A DNA stretch of 64,000 nucleotides from a bacterium (GTDB lineage: Bacteria; Zhuqueibacterota; Zhuqueibacteria; Zhuqueibacterales; Zhuqueibacteraceae), in the NCBI GenBank assembly GCA_023150945.1, contig JAKLJX010000021.1, forward strand, positions 56,254 through 120,253. Direction: 5' to 3'. Of the stretch, positions 56,280 through 64,000 are shown piece by piece. The position numbers and the translations under genes are program-made. Under the pieces are notes generated by a model. The model searched no databases. It worked only from the letters and a program-made list of their open reading frames with translations, and was not told the DNA's origin. Position 1 is the stretch's first letter. Every line of letters starts with the position of its first letter.

Positions 56280-57527
56280 TCACGCGCTCTTCTTCATTTT
56301 CTCATAGGTGTAGAGCGGAGGCTTGCCTTCGACAATACACTCCTTGGTAATGGTGCAGGTCTTCACTTCCGGCATGCCGGGGATTTTGTACATCACGTCC
56401 AGCATGGTTTCTTCCATGACCGACCGCAGGCCGCGCGCACCGGTGCCGCGCTTGACGGCGCGCTGCACGATGGCGCGCAACGCCTCCTCTTCAAACTCCA
56501 GCGTCACACCGTCCATGTGCAACAGCCGGCGATACTGCTTGGTCAGGGCGTTCTTCGGCTTGACCAAAATCTCCATCAGCGCGGCTTCATTGAGCTCGGT
56601 GAGCGCGGCGATCACCGGCAAGCGGCCGATCAACTCGGGAATCAAACCGAACTTCAGCAAGTCCTCGGGCTCGACTTTCATGAACAGCTCGCCGATGGAC
56701 TTTTCCGCCTGGCTCTTGGGATCGGAACCGAAGCCGATTTCCTTCTTGCCGATGCGGCGCGCGATGATCTTGTCCAGGTTCTCAAAAGCGCCGCCGCAGA
56801 TGAAGAGTATGTTGCGGGTGTTGATGTTGATGAGGTTTTGTTCCGGGTGCTTGCGGCCGCCCTTGGGCGGCACGGCCGCCACCGTGCCTTCCAACAGCTT
56901 GAGCAGGGCCTGCTGCACGCCCTCGCCCGACACGTCGCGGGTGATGCTGGGATTGCCGTCCTTGCGCGAGATCTTGTCGATTTCGTCGACGTAGACGATG
57001 CCCTTTTCGGCGCGTTCGAGATCGTAGTCAGCGGCTTGCAGCAGTCGCACCAGAATGTTCTCCACGTCTTCACCGACGTAACCGGCTTCGGTGAGGGTGG
57101 TGGCATCCGCGATGGTGAAGGGCACCTGCAAAAAGCGCGCGAGCGTCTGCGCCAGCAGGGTCTTGCCGGTGCCGGTCGGCCCGACCAGCAAGATGTTGCT
57201 CTTCTCGAGCTCGACGTCTTCCAGGTTGGCCGGCGTTTCGATGCGCTTGTAGTGATTGTAGACCGCCACCGCGAGCGACATTTTGGCGCGATCCTGCCCA
57301 ATGACGTAGTCATCCAGCTCGCGCTTGATCTCCTCGGGCGTGGGAATGCGGCCGTAGAACGGCACGGCGCGGCGCTGCATGTCATCGCGAATGATCTCGC
57401 TGGCGTTGCGCACGCATTCGTTGCAGATGTAAACGTCAGGACCGGTGACGATGCAATCCACCTGGTTTGAGTTTTTCCCGCAGAAGGAGCAGATGAACAG
57501 CCGGTCGCGTTTGCCGAAGTCCGCCAT
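56280..57527 (-). CDS. clpX: ClpX ATPase subunit of the ClpXP protease
   Basis: Product 415 residues. The N-terminal zinc-binding domain has Cys at 13, 16, 35 and 38. The AAA domain has [44 protein letters not shown] (pore-related sequence near IVYV/GYVG) and [11 protein letters not shown], the IGF-type ClpP-docking loop. It unfolds tagged proteins and feeds ClpP. Its gene follows clpP after 6 nt. Confidence 0.97.
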   Translation of the reverse strand: MADFGKRDRLFICSFCGKNSNQVDCIVTGPDVYICNECVRNASEIIRDDMQRRAVPFYGRIPTPEEIKRELDDYVIGQDRAKMSLAVAVYNHYKRIETPANLEDVELEKSNILLVGPTGTGKTLLAQTLARFLQVPFTIADATTLTEAGYVGEDVENILVRLLQAADYDLERAEKGIVYVDEIDKISRKDGNPSITRDVSGEGVQQALLKLLEGTVAAVPPKGGRKHPEQNLININTRNILFICGGAFENLDKIIARRIGKKEIGFGSDPKSQAEKSIGELFMKVEPEDLLKFGLIPELIGRLPVIAALTELNEAALMEILVKPKNALTKQYRRLLHMDGVTLEFEEEALRAIVQRAVKRGTGARGLRSVMEETMLDVMYKIPGMPEVKTCTITKECIVEGKPPLYTYEKMKKSA

Positions 57528-57533
57528 GTTTGC

Positions 57534-58133
57534 CTACTTTCTCTTGGTGATGCCTTTGCGCGTCATGATTTCGTCGATGAGGCCGTACTGGGCGGCTTCT
57601 TCGGCGGACATGAAGTAATCACGGTCGGAATCTTTTTCGATGCGGGTCAGGTCCTGACCGGTGTGATCGGCGAGAATCTTGTTGATGCGCTCGCGCGTCT
57701 TGAGAATCTCAGTGGCCTGAATGGCGATATCCGCGGCCTGGCCCTGGAAGCCGCCCCAGGGCTGGTGAATCATAATGCGGGCGTGCGGCAGGGCGAAGCG
57801 TTTGCCTTTGGTGCCGGCGGTGAGCAGCACGGCGCCCATGCTGGCGGCCAGCCCCATGCAGATGGTGTTGACCGCCGGTTTGATGTATTGCATGGTGTCG
57901 TAGATCGCCAATCCAGCGGACACGCTGCCGCCCGGGCTGTTGATGTAAATATAGATGTCCTTTTCCGGATCATCGGCTTCCAAAAAGAGCAATTGCGCGA
58001 TCGTCAGGCTCGCGACGGTATCGTCGATGGCGGTGCCGAGAAAAACGATACGCTCCTTCAACAAACGGGAAAAAATGTCGAATGCGCGCTCGCCGCGCCC
58101 CGTTTGTTCGACCACCATTGGAACCAGTCCCAT
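57534..58133 (-). CDS. clpP: ClpP serine protease subunit
   Basis: Product 199 residues. Catalytic triad: Ser98 in MGLAASMGA (the usual Gln before AA is Leu), His123 in MIHQPWGG and Asp172 in KDSDRDYF. Strand [18 protein letters not shown] is the substrate-binding part. The N-terminal pro-region is short. It forms the proteolytic chamber for ClpX, whose gene is next. Confidence 0.97.
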   Translation of the reverse strand: MGLVPMVVEQTGRGERAFDIFSRLLKERIVFLGTAIDDTVASLTIAQLLFLEADDPEKDIYIYINSPGGSVSAGLAIYDTMQYIKPAVNTICMGLAASMGAVLLTAGTKGKRFALPHARIMIHQPWGGFQGQAADIAIQATEILKTRERINKILADHTGQDLTRIEKDSDRDYFMSAEEAAQYGLIDEIMTRKGITKRK

Positions 58134-58165
58134 AACTCTGTCCTTTCGTCGAATGATTTGCCTGG

Positions 58166-59467
58166 TTAAACGGTAACGATCCTGGACTTATTCCGATCTT
58201 TGTAGAGCACGCGGCGCTGCTCGATTTTCATTTTGCCCGCCAGAAAGGCGAGCACTTTGTGGTTCTCGAGCTGGTCACGCAAATCTTCGCGCGTTTTTTC
58301 ATCGTTGAGCGTCTTGTTGATCAGCCGTTGCGGGTCTTCATTGCGCGCCGCCGCCAGGGCGGTCAGGTGCGCACGCATCTCGTCTTCATTGACGAGGAGA
58401 TGCTCAACTTCCGCCACCTGCTCGCGGAGATAACGCCATTTCAAATACCGAATCGTGCGCTTGCGCGCCTCTTCGCGCAGGTCTTCTTCCTTGAGGCCTT
58501 GCACGTTTTTGAAGGTCTCCTGCAGGTTTTCAAAATAGGCATTGGCATAGGCCGCCAGCATGCCGTCCGGCAATTCCAGCGGGTTGTGCTTGAGCACTTC
58601 TTCGATAATGGCGTCGTTCAGCTCTTCGCGGCTGCGCTGTTCCGCCTGCGCGCGCAGGTCTGCGCCGACGGCCTGGCGCAAGGCCGCCAGCGTCTCATAA
58701 TTGCCGATCGTGCGCGCCAACTCATCATCAAGCTCGGGCAGCTTCACTTCCGCCACTTCCTTGACTTCGACGCGATAGTACTTTTCCTGGGGCTTGCCCT
58801 CGGCGTCCGGCGTCGTGATTCGCACCATGCGCATTTCGTCCGGCTTCACGCCAATCAGTTGCGGGGTGAAATCATCGTCAGAAGCGTCCGGTTCCGCGAT
58901 GCGAAAGCGCTGGTCTTTGTGATGCCGGCCGATCAACGGCACGCCGCCGGCATCGGTCACCTGAATATCGACCGTGACCAAATGGCCCGGCTGCGCCCCG
59001 CTCTCGACGCTCTCCAGCCAACTGTGCTGTTCCCGCAGCCGGCCGAGTACTTCCTCGACGTCTTCGACAGTGACTTCATAAACGGCCTGATCAAGAGTAA
59101 AACCGCTGTAGCTCTTCAACTCGGCCACCGGTTCGACTTCGACGGTGGCGCGCAGCTTGAGACCGTCATTCTCATCAATTTTCACTTCGTCGAGCTGCGC
59201 CGGGCCGACGGTGCGCAAACGGTGTTGCTCGCGAACCTCGGCAAGCAGGTTGGGCACCAACTCTTCGATGGCTTTGCGCCTGGCTTCATCGCTGAACAAC
59301 TTTTCGACCAGGTGCATCGGCACTTTGCCGGGGCGAAAGCCGTCCAGCCGGGCCTGTTTTTGGAAAACTCGCAGTGTCTTCTCGACATGCGGTTTGAGTT
59401 CGGTGGAGGTGAGACTGATTTCCAGATGGCGTTTCCACTTGTCGCCGTTCGAAATTTGAACATCCAA
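58166..59467 (-). CDS. tig: Trigger factor, ribosome-bound chaperone
   Basis: The start is TTG 59467, supported by GAGGAG 6 nt before it; the nearby ATG at 59463 is out of frame. Product 433 residues. The ribosome-binding signature GFRPGKVP is at 43-50. A FKBP-like middle domain ([19 protein letters not shown]) and a long helical C-terminal domain follow ([20 protein letters not shown]). It meets nascent chains at the ribosome exit and feeds the Clp and Lon system downstream. Confidence 0.94.
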   Translation of the reverse strand: MDVQISNGDKWKRHLEISLTSTELKPHVEKTLRVFQKQARLDGFRPGKVPMHLVEKLFSDEARRKAIEELVPNLLAEVREQHRLRTVGPAQLDEVKIDENDGLKLRATVEVEPVAELKSYSGFTLDQAVYEVTVEDVEEVLGRLREQHSWLESVESGAQPGHLVTVDIQVTDAGGVPLIGRHHKDQRFRIAEPDASDDDFTPQLIGVKPDEMRMVRITTPDAEGKPQEKYYRVEVKEVAEVKLPELDDELARTIGNYETLAALRQAVGADLRAQAEQRSREELNDAIIEEVLKHNPLELPDGMLAAYANAYFENLQETFKNVQGLKEEDLREEARKRTIRYLKWRYLREQVAEVEHLLVNEDEMRAHLTALAAARNEDPQRLINKTLNDEKTREDLRDQLENHKVLAFLAGKMKIEQRRVLYKDRNKSRIVTV

Positions 59468-59539
59468 GGCCGGCTCCTCACATCAGTGTGTCTATAGTTG
59501 AAAATGCCCCGCGATCACCTTGATCTTGGGGTCTGAGAG

Positions 59540-59621
<82 letters not shown>

Positions 59622-59640
59622 GTTTTCTCAAAGCGGCAAA

Positions 59641-59669
59641 AATATAGCGAATCACCCGCCGAAATGCAA
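59641..59669 (-). promoter_or_regulatory. Sigma-70-type promoter of tRNA-Leu
   Basis: On the minus strand TTGCAT (59669-59664) and TATATT (59646-59641) are separated by 17 nt. The -10 is 19 nt before the mature tRNA 5' end. The box matches that of the tRNA-fMet promoter. Confidence 0.7.
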
Positions 59670-59775
59670 GATTAGAGTTCGGCCACGCACGCCCCGCAGC
59701 GAGGCTGTGACGGCGCTCCATTCTTGCGCGCGCAACGGATCGGCAAAATTTGCGGCGGTCCCCGGTAAAACTAAA

Positions 59776-59813
59776 ATCCCCTCCCCCACGGAGTAAAACC
59801 GGGAAGAGGGGAT
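59776..59813 (-). terminator. Terminator of the secreted-protein gene at 59928-60560
   Basis: ATCCCCTC at the minus-strand 5' side pairs with GAGGGGAT, extended inside by CCC with GGG, around a T-rich loop. Minus-strand sequence after the stem is TTTAGTTTT. It lies 114 nt past the stop codon. Confidence 0.7.
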
Positions 59814-59927
59814 CGCCTGCATGATCTTCTTCGTGCTTGCGGCTGGTAACCTGTGCGCCGCCCGCCACACGCTCGCCTCGAGCCTGCGGGGTTGCCCGAA
59901 AAAGAGTATAGAGGGAGGAGGAGTTTG

Positions 59928-60560
59928 CTACTGTTCCAATTGCGCGAATTTCGCGAGGTAATGAAAATCACCGTACCGCAGGGTGATGGGGCGATGCGGA
60001 TCAAACCAGGCCGGCAGCAGCACCACGCCCTGGTGCACGTCGCCGTCAGCCACGTTGCCGCCGAAGACACCGTTCTCTTCCAGCGGCATGACGTCCGCGC
60101 TGTGCGGGCCTGTCACCGGCGTCCATTGCCGGCCGTTCTGCTCGAAGCGCAACTGCGCCGGATCAAAGCTCACCATGCGGCTCGGCAGCGTCGAGACCGA
60201 AAACACCAGCGGCGTCACTTTCTGCCCGACAATCTCACGCACGGCTTTCGCCAATTCTGCCTGATAAGCCACCAGCATCGAAAGCTGGATGCGATTGCTG
60301 TCATTGTCACGCACGAAAAACGACGTGATCTTGTCGGCCTGCAATTCCGCGAGCGGCGTGCGCTCCGGGCGCGGAGCGGTGGGGGCGGCCGCCGCCGGTT
60401 GCTCTGCCGGCACGGCCGCGCCTGCGGGAACTGCATTCGTCACCAAGGCGGCGGAAGAGAGCTCTCCTTCCGCCTGCTGTGCGCGCGCGGGAGAATTCAT
60501 TTGTCCGAAAACGAGTGCAGCGCCAATGAGCGCGAGCTGAAACGGCTTGATGTTGCTCAT
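59928..60560 (-). CDS. Secreted protein of unknown function
   Basis: ATG 60560 follows AAGGAGG at 6 nt. Product 210 residues with a signal peptide (NIKPFQLALIGAALVFG, cut near ARAQQ). An Ala/Pro-rich linker spans about 30-65. The rest (about 70-210) shows a compact alternation of strands and helices without a family I recognise: LQADKITSFFVRDNDSNRIQL, EIVGQKVTPLVFSVSTLPSRMV, VVLLPAWFDPHRPITLRYGDF. It has a strong ribosome site and its own terminator, so it is likely expressed well. Probably periplasmic or surface. I do not assign a role. Confidence 0.7.
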   Translation of the reverse strand: MSNIKPFQLALIGAALVFGQMNSPARAQQAEGELSSAALVTNAVPAGAAVPAEQPAAAAPTAPRPERTPLAELQADKITSFFVRDNDSNRIQLSMLVAYQAELAKAVREIVGQKVTPLVFSVSTLPSRMVSFDPAQLRFEQNGRQWTPVTGPHSADVMPLEENGVFGGNVADGDVHQGVVLLPAWFDPHRPITLRYGDFHYLAKFAQLEQ

Positions 60561-61118
60561 GGTAACCTCCTTGAGACAATGGCAACGCCCGAGTAATGGC
60601 GGGTGAGTTCAAGAGCAGGCACTCACGCACGCAGCAAGAAAGGGACTGCATGCAACTTTGCTGCTGTTCGCCTACCCTGGCCGCCGCTTCACCCATTCTC
60701 TCCTGCGAGTGGGACGGCAGGTTGCGCGGGCAGGCCGGCGTGCTGTGACTTGCTGCCTCTTGCCAGAGCAACTGATATGCCAGGTTCAGAGGCTGTCAAA
60801 GCGCACAATTTTGCTTCTGTTTATCAAGACATTAAACTTGGTGTTTGCTGCACTTGACATGTACGATTGCACGCGCGGCCGTGTGCCAAACTGGACAACG
60901 TATCATGCCGAAACGAATACAGCCGTAATGAATCAATGCAATCTCGCGGTGGGACGAAACCAGTGGCTTGCTGCGATCAGAAAGCTGCGGGAAGGTGGGG
61001 CGTCAACTTGCGCGTCCGCGTTTCTACAAAACAGAATGGGCGCCTCGCCTCCCGCAAGTCGCAACGAGGCGAGCCGCCCATCCGCACGGCGGGCGAAGGT
61101 ACGATGCAACGGCACAAT
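60561..61118. other. Intergenic region
   Basis: About 560 bp between two minus-strand genes. Plus-strand frames here lack ribosome sites and protein-like composition. Apart from the ribosome site of the downstream gene I see no structure. Confidence 0.5.
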
Positions 61119-61559
61119 TCAGAAGGACTCGCCGATGATCAGCTTCTCCAACTCGTTGGTCTTTTGCTTGTAAGCTTTGGCGGGCGGCACGACCACGGCC
61201 AGCACCACGGACTGTTCGAAGGCGCGGAAGAAACGAAACACGATGCGGCGGTGATTGTCGCCCTCGATCGCGACTTCGCGCAACCGGGAAATTCCGCCGA
61301 GGGTGGCGGCCATGCGGCTCACCTCCTGCAAGGTGATCGCCATCTCGGCAATGCGATCAGCGTCCGTCGCCGGCCCTGCCGGGCTGATCGCCTGCGCAAT
61401 CGGCAGCCCTTCCTCGCTGAACAGCAGCGCGGCTTCATAATTCCCCAGCGTCACGATGCTGGCCATTTTTTGTTCGATCGAAAACTGCGGCGCTTTCGCT
61501 GCCGGGCTCTCGATTTCCGGAGTATCGGTCAGGGGGAGGGTATCATTATCAGGATACAT
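61119..61559 (-). CDS. Roadblock/LC7-domain protein (MglB-like)
   Basis: ATG 61559 is used, with AGGAATGAGG upstream; codons before it to 61592 are not needed. Product 146 residues. After a polar N-terminus comes the roadblock pattern: VTLGNYEAALLFSEEGLPIAQA, then DRIAEMAITLQEVSRMAATLGG, a helix, and VVLAVVVPP near the end. MglB-type roadblock proteins act as GAPs for MglA GTPases. It is the third gene of a trio with MglA in the middle. Confidence 0.78.
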   Translation of the reverse strand: MYPDNDTLPLTDTPEIESPAAKAPQFSIEQKMASIVTLGNYEAALLFSEEGLPIAQAISPAGPATDADRIAEMAITLQEVSRMAATLGGISRLREVAIEGDNHRRIVFRFFRAFEQSVVLAVVVPPAKAYKQKTNELEKLIIGESF

Positions 61560-61676
61560 GGTGGCCTCATTCCTTTCAATTGCCGGTGGCAAGGGTTAGA
61601 CGATGCTCTTCCTGAGAAGGCAGTGGCGGAAGCGAACGGAGAACGCAGGCGGGCCGCAGCCGCCGGCGCACTGGCC

Positions 61677-62261
61677 TCAGATCACTTTCTGCGTGTGACT
61701 GACCACACCCTGAATCGCCAGCTTGAGAGTTTCCAGCACGCCCTGGCCGCGCGCGGCCACGGCCTCGATTGCCGGCACACGATGAAAATTCAATTTGGCA
61801 TTCAGCTCGGCCAACGACAGGGCGCGCGGCAAATCCCGTTTGTTGTATTGCAGCACCCAGGGAAACTCTTCGAGCGTCATGCTGTCTTCGATGAGGTTCT
61901 GTTCGAGATCCATGAGCGAATCGAGGTTTTCCGTCATGCGGTCGGGCTGGGAATCGGCGACGAACACGATGCCGTCGACGCCGCGCAGGATGATCTTGCG
62001 GCTGTAGGCATAGTAGACCTGGCCGGGAATGGTATAGAGGTTGAACTTGGGCTTCATGCCCTTGATGCGCCCCACTTCGAGCTGCAGAAAGTCGAAATAG
62101 AGCGTGCGCTCCTCCCGCGTCTTCAGGGTGATCAGCTCGCCGCGCAGGGAGGGATCGATCTTGTGGTAGATGTACTCGAGATTGGTGGTCTTGCCGCTCA
62201 GGCCGGGGCCGTAATAAACAATCTTGAGATTGATTTCTTGAAATGCCCAATTGACGAACAT
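61677..62261 (-). CDS. MglA-type small Ras-like GTPase
   Basis: Product 194 residues. G1 GPGLSGKTT at 18-26, the switch II TIPGQVYYAYS where MglA has a variant DxxG (TIPGQ), G4 YNKRDLP with NKRD. The central GVDGIVFVADSQPDR and the helix NLIEDSMTLEEFPWVLQYN resemble bacterial MglA. Such GTPases set cell polarity and control gliding or pili. Flanked by two roadblock genes on the same strand. Confidence 0.9.
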   Translation of the reverse strand: MFVNWAFQEINLKIVYYGPGLSGKTTNLEYIYHKIDPSLRGELITLKTREERTLYFDFLQLEVGRIKGMKPKFNLYTIPGQVYYAYSRKIILRGVDGIVFVADSQPDRMTENLDSLMDLEQNLIEDSMTLEEFPWVLQYNKRDLPRALSLAELNAKLNFHRVPAIEAVAARGQGVLETLKLAIQGVVSHTQKVI

Positions 62262-62293
62262 AACCTTCCTGTGTTTTGGCGCGCGGTGGTGCG

Positions 62294-62800
62294 TTACAGA
62301 TTGAAAGACTTGTCCAATTCCTTGCCGAGCAACAGGCCGAACTCGACGTCGAGCACTTCGGTGGTCTTTTTTTCCGCCTCCTGCGCCTGGACGAGCACCT
62401 GTTTCAAGGCTTCGACGGCTTTGTTGGCGAAGATGCGCACCAAGCCGAGCGCCACCGTCTTTTCGAAGATGATGGCGAGCAGGAAGTTGAAGCCGACGTT
62501 GCAGAGGTAGATGTTGCGGCGCTCACCTTCCTGAAAGATGAATTTGAAGCCCTCTTTTTCGCCGATCACCTTGGCCATCTCGCGCATGGCGGAGAAGTCG
62601 CCGGCGGTGAGCGCGGCAAACCCGCCCAAATCCAGGGTGACGTTCTTGCCGTGATGGGTGATGGGATTGCCGTTCAGATCGGAGAAGAGCGCGAACTCGG
62701 CGCGCGTGCTGACGATGAGATCGCGTAAAATCTCGCTGACTTTGTTAAAGGTTGCCGTCGACAACATGAACGGCGTCGAGGTACGTTCTGCAAGCTGCAT
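62294..62800 (-). CDS. Roadblock/LC7-domain protein
   Basis: Product 168 residues. Pattern: LRDLIVSTRAEFALFSDLNGNPITHHG, GGFAALTAGDFSAMREMAKVIG, FKFIFQEGERRNIYLCNVGFNFLLAIIFE. That is the beta-alpha-beta layout of roadblock/LC7 domains, with the regulatory Asn-Pro-Ile loop. The C-terminal helix carries extra charged residues (ALKQVLVQAQEAEKKTTE). It lies 32 nt before the MglA gene. The two roadblock proteins differ, so one may be the GAP and one a localisation partner. Confidence 0.8.
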   Translation of the reverse strand: MQLAERTSTPFMLSTATFNKVSEILRDLIVSTRAEFALFSDLNGNPITHHGKNVTLDLGGFAALTAGDFSAMREMAKVIGEKEGFKFIFQEGERRNIYLCNVGFNFLLAIIFEKTVALGLVRIFANKAVEALKQVLVQAQEAEKKTTEVLDVEFGLLLGKELDKSFNL

Positions 62801-62872
62801 GCCCTGGTCCTTTAGTTGATCTTTGAATATCCTGGTTTGAACTTACGTGTTCAACTTTCTATAGAATCTGCT

Positions 62873-63424
62873 TCACTCCTCCAAAACCGTGTAGTGGATG
62901 GTGATTTTTGACGCGAACTCGTGCGGGAAAGTCACTTGATTTTCCCGCAGAGTCTTTTCGCCTCTCGCGCGATGCGACACCAGCAACAGCCCGTGATTCG
63001 GCACCCCCTGATGCAACCAAGATCTCACGAGTTGCGTGATATCGAATTCAACGCGATTAATCCCGGTGCGGTTCTGGCGTATCCGTGCGGTAACGGGATT
63101 GAAATTGTAGTTCAACCCCGCCAATGCTGCGGATTTATTTTCCCCCGCCGCGAGTATTTCAAGCGCGCCGAAGTCGAACTCTGCCGCTGTTTTCACCTGC
63201 GCCTCCAGCTCCAAAACTGCGTAGTCGATGTTTATCTGTTCTGTGGGAACACGGTCAAGATCCGGCAGCTTGAATTCCGCGTGCAATTGAAATTCACCAT
63301 CACGCAGGGGTTGACGGGAAATTTCCATCTCATCGACGACAACTTGCTGCGCTGTGACTGTTTGTGTGAATGCAAGCAAGAAAAGAGCAAGCGCGGTATT
63401 CAACCAACGAAACAAAATCTTCAT
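62873..63424 (-). CDS. Secreted protein with a DNRLRE/CBM-like domain
   Basis: ATG 63424 follows AAGGGA; a longer frame to 63604 overlaps the next gene and adds no signal. Product 183 residues. Signal peptide WLNTALALFLLAFTQTVTAQ. The mature domain has beta strands and ends with VEFDITQLVRSWLHQGVPNHGLLL, which resembles the D.T..V..W..G..NYGLLL pattern of DNRLRE carbohydrate-binding domains. It lies 38 nt after the next gene upstream. Surface binding role likely; not proven. Confidence 0.65.
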   Translation of the reverse strand: MKILFRWLNTALALFLLAFTQTVTAQQVVVDEMEISRQPLRDGEFQLHAEFKLPDLDRVPTEQINIDYAVLELEAQVKTAAEFDFGALEILAAGENKSAALAGLNYNFNPVTARIRQNRTGINRVEFDITQLVRSWLHQGVPNHGLLLVSHRARGEKTLRENQVTFPHEFASKITIHYTVLEE

Positions 63425-63462
63425 TGTCAAGTTCCCTTTTTGTAAAATCCTGAACGTCATTT

Positions 63463-64000
63463 TCACCGCAGCAACAACAGTCGATGCGTTTGCGCAAAAC
63501 TCTCGTTGCTTTCCAGATTGCGGCCGGCCAGGCGATAGAAGTAAATACCCGATCCCACCACTGCGCCCGCATCGTTGCGTGCGTCCCACGTCACTTCCGG
63601 CCATCCCGGTTCATATGTTTGTTGCCTGATCAAGTGCCGGATGATCCTGCCATTCATATCGTAAATGGTCAATGAAATCACCGCGCGCGCCGGCAGCGCA
63701 AATCGTATGCGCGTCGAAGGATTGAAAGGGTTGGGATAATTCTGCTGCAAGGTAAAACTAGCGGGCAAAGGCTGATCACTCTCCTCTTCAGAAACTACAG
63801 GTTTCCCGGTGTCGCCGCCCGGGCCGGCATTGGCATTGTGGCTGGTTTGCACCGAGGCCGCGTTCACCAGCCCGCTGAGATTTTGGCTGTTCCAATATTG
63901 CCCGGTGGCCGTCAGCGTGTTGCTGTCCTGGTTCGAAATATCCAGGCCGCCGTTGTTGTAGAAGTTGTTCCACGTGGAGGCCATGAAGCTGTTACCCGCA
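63463..64000 (-). CDS. Partial secreted protein with C-terminal sorting domain (5' end beyond window)
   Basis: The frame is open to the right window edge, so only the C-terminal part is visible (about 179 codons). The visible N-terminal part (NSFMASTWNNFYNNGGLDISN) looks like a beta-helix or repeat region. The tail NYPNPFNPSTRIRFALPARA, ISLTIYDMNGRIIRHLI and TWDARNDAGAVVGSGIYFYRL is the FlgD-like sorting module seen in three other genes here. The function is unknown. Confidence 0.75.
   Translation of the reverse strand, partial: AGNSFMASTWNNFYNNGGLDISNQDSNTLTATGQYWNSQNLSGLVNAASVQTSHNANAGPGGDTGKPVVSEEESDQPLPASFTLQQNYPNPFNPSTRIRFALPARAVISLTIYDMNGRIIRHLIRQQTYEPGWPEVTWDARNDAGAVVGSGIYFYRLAGRNLESNESFAQTHRLLLLR

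Noticed and set aside
59500..59535. Possible hairpin between tRNA-Leu and tig
   Set aside because: The stem is imperfect and followed by only four T bases, so I do not call it a terminator.
60658..61173. Plus-strand frame of 171 codons
   Set aside because: No ribosome site and no protein-like composition; it partly mirrors the roadblock gene.

Overview
The window looks like a chromosomal piece of a GC-rich, Gram-negative-like bacterium, probably of the FCB superphylum (KSB1, Calditrichota, Ignavibacteria or Zixibacteria-like). Four secreted proteins end in the NxPNPFNPxT-type C-terminal sorting/FlgD-like domain typical of those groups. PEGA-domain Ser/Thr kinases, MglA/roadblock genes and a Wza/Wzc-type export system fit the same picture. 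Taxonomy here is inference.

Positions 1-12913 (all minus strand) hold a type III CRISPR-Cas effector operon. In transcription order it encodes an NE0113-type CARF/ring-nuclease protein, a CARF-HEPN Csm6-like ribonuclease, Cas10 without an HD domain but with GGDD, a Cas7-Csx10(Cas5)-helical (Cas11-like) fusion, a tandem Cas7-2x, a Csx19-like protein, and a large Cas7-type RAMP with an N-terminal cold-shock domain. Last comes a partial, previously uncalled HEPN-like gene that runs off the left edge. The gene content matches the composite, fused-subunit type III-D architecture (III-Dv-like). No cas1, cas2, cas6 or CRISPR array is visible. An initiator tRNA-Met with promoter and terminator lies just outside the operon.

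Positions 14569-23944 (plus) hold a four-gene signalling cassette: a transmembrane Ser/Thr kinase with PEGA repeats, a protein with two FHA domains plus a membrane segment and FG-GAP propeller, a membrane-anchored PP2C phosphatase, and a TPR protein ending in a probable pseudokinase. A secreted beta-propeller gene follows convergently.

Positions 25794-46192 (plus) hold an exopolysaccharide locus of the Wzx/Wzy type: GT39-like transferase, a degenerate sigma-54-activator-like AAA protein, Wzc-like co-polymerase/BY-kinase, Wzy-like polymerase, three GT4 enzymes, a Wzx flippase, polysaccharide deacetylase, Wza-like exporter, GT2, a heparinase II/III-like lipoprotein, a small GIY-YIG-like protein and a secreted beta-helix protein. 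Two more secreted proteins with the same sorting tail follow (46273-48279).

Positions 48340-59467 (minus) are mostly housekeeping: a ThDP-dependent enzyme, an NtrC-type regulator, a class V aminotransferase, then engB, lon, clpX, clpP and tig in the familiar proteostasis order, preceded by tRNA-Leu. Positions 59928-64000 (minus) hold secreted proteins of unknown role and a roadblock-MglA-roadblock trio, which suggests polarity, motility or surface regulation.
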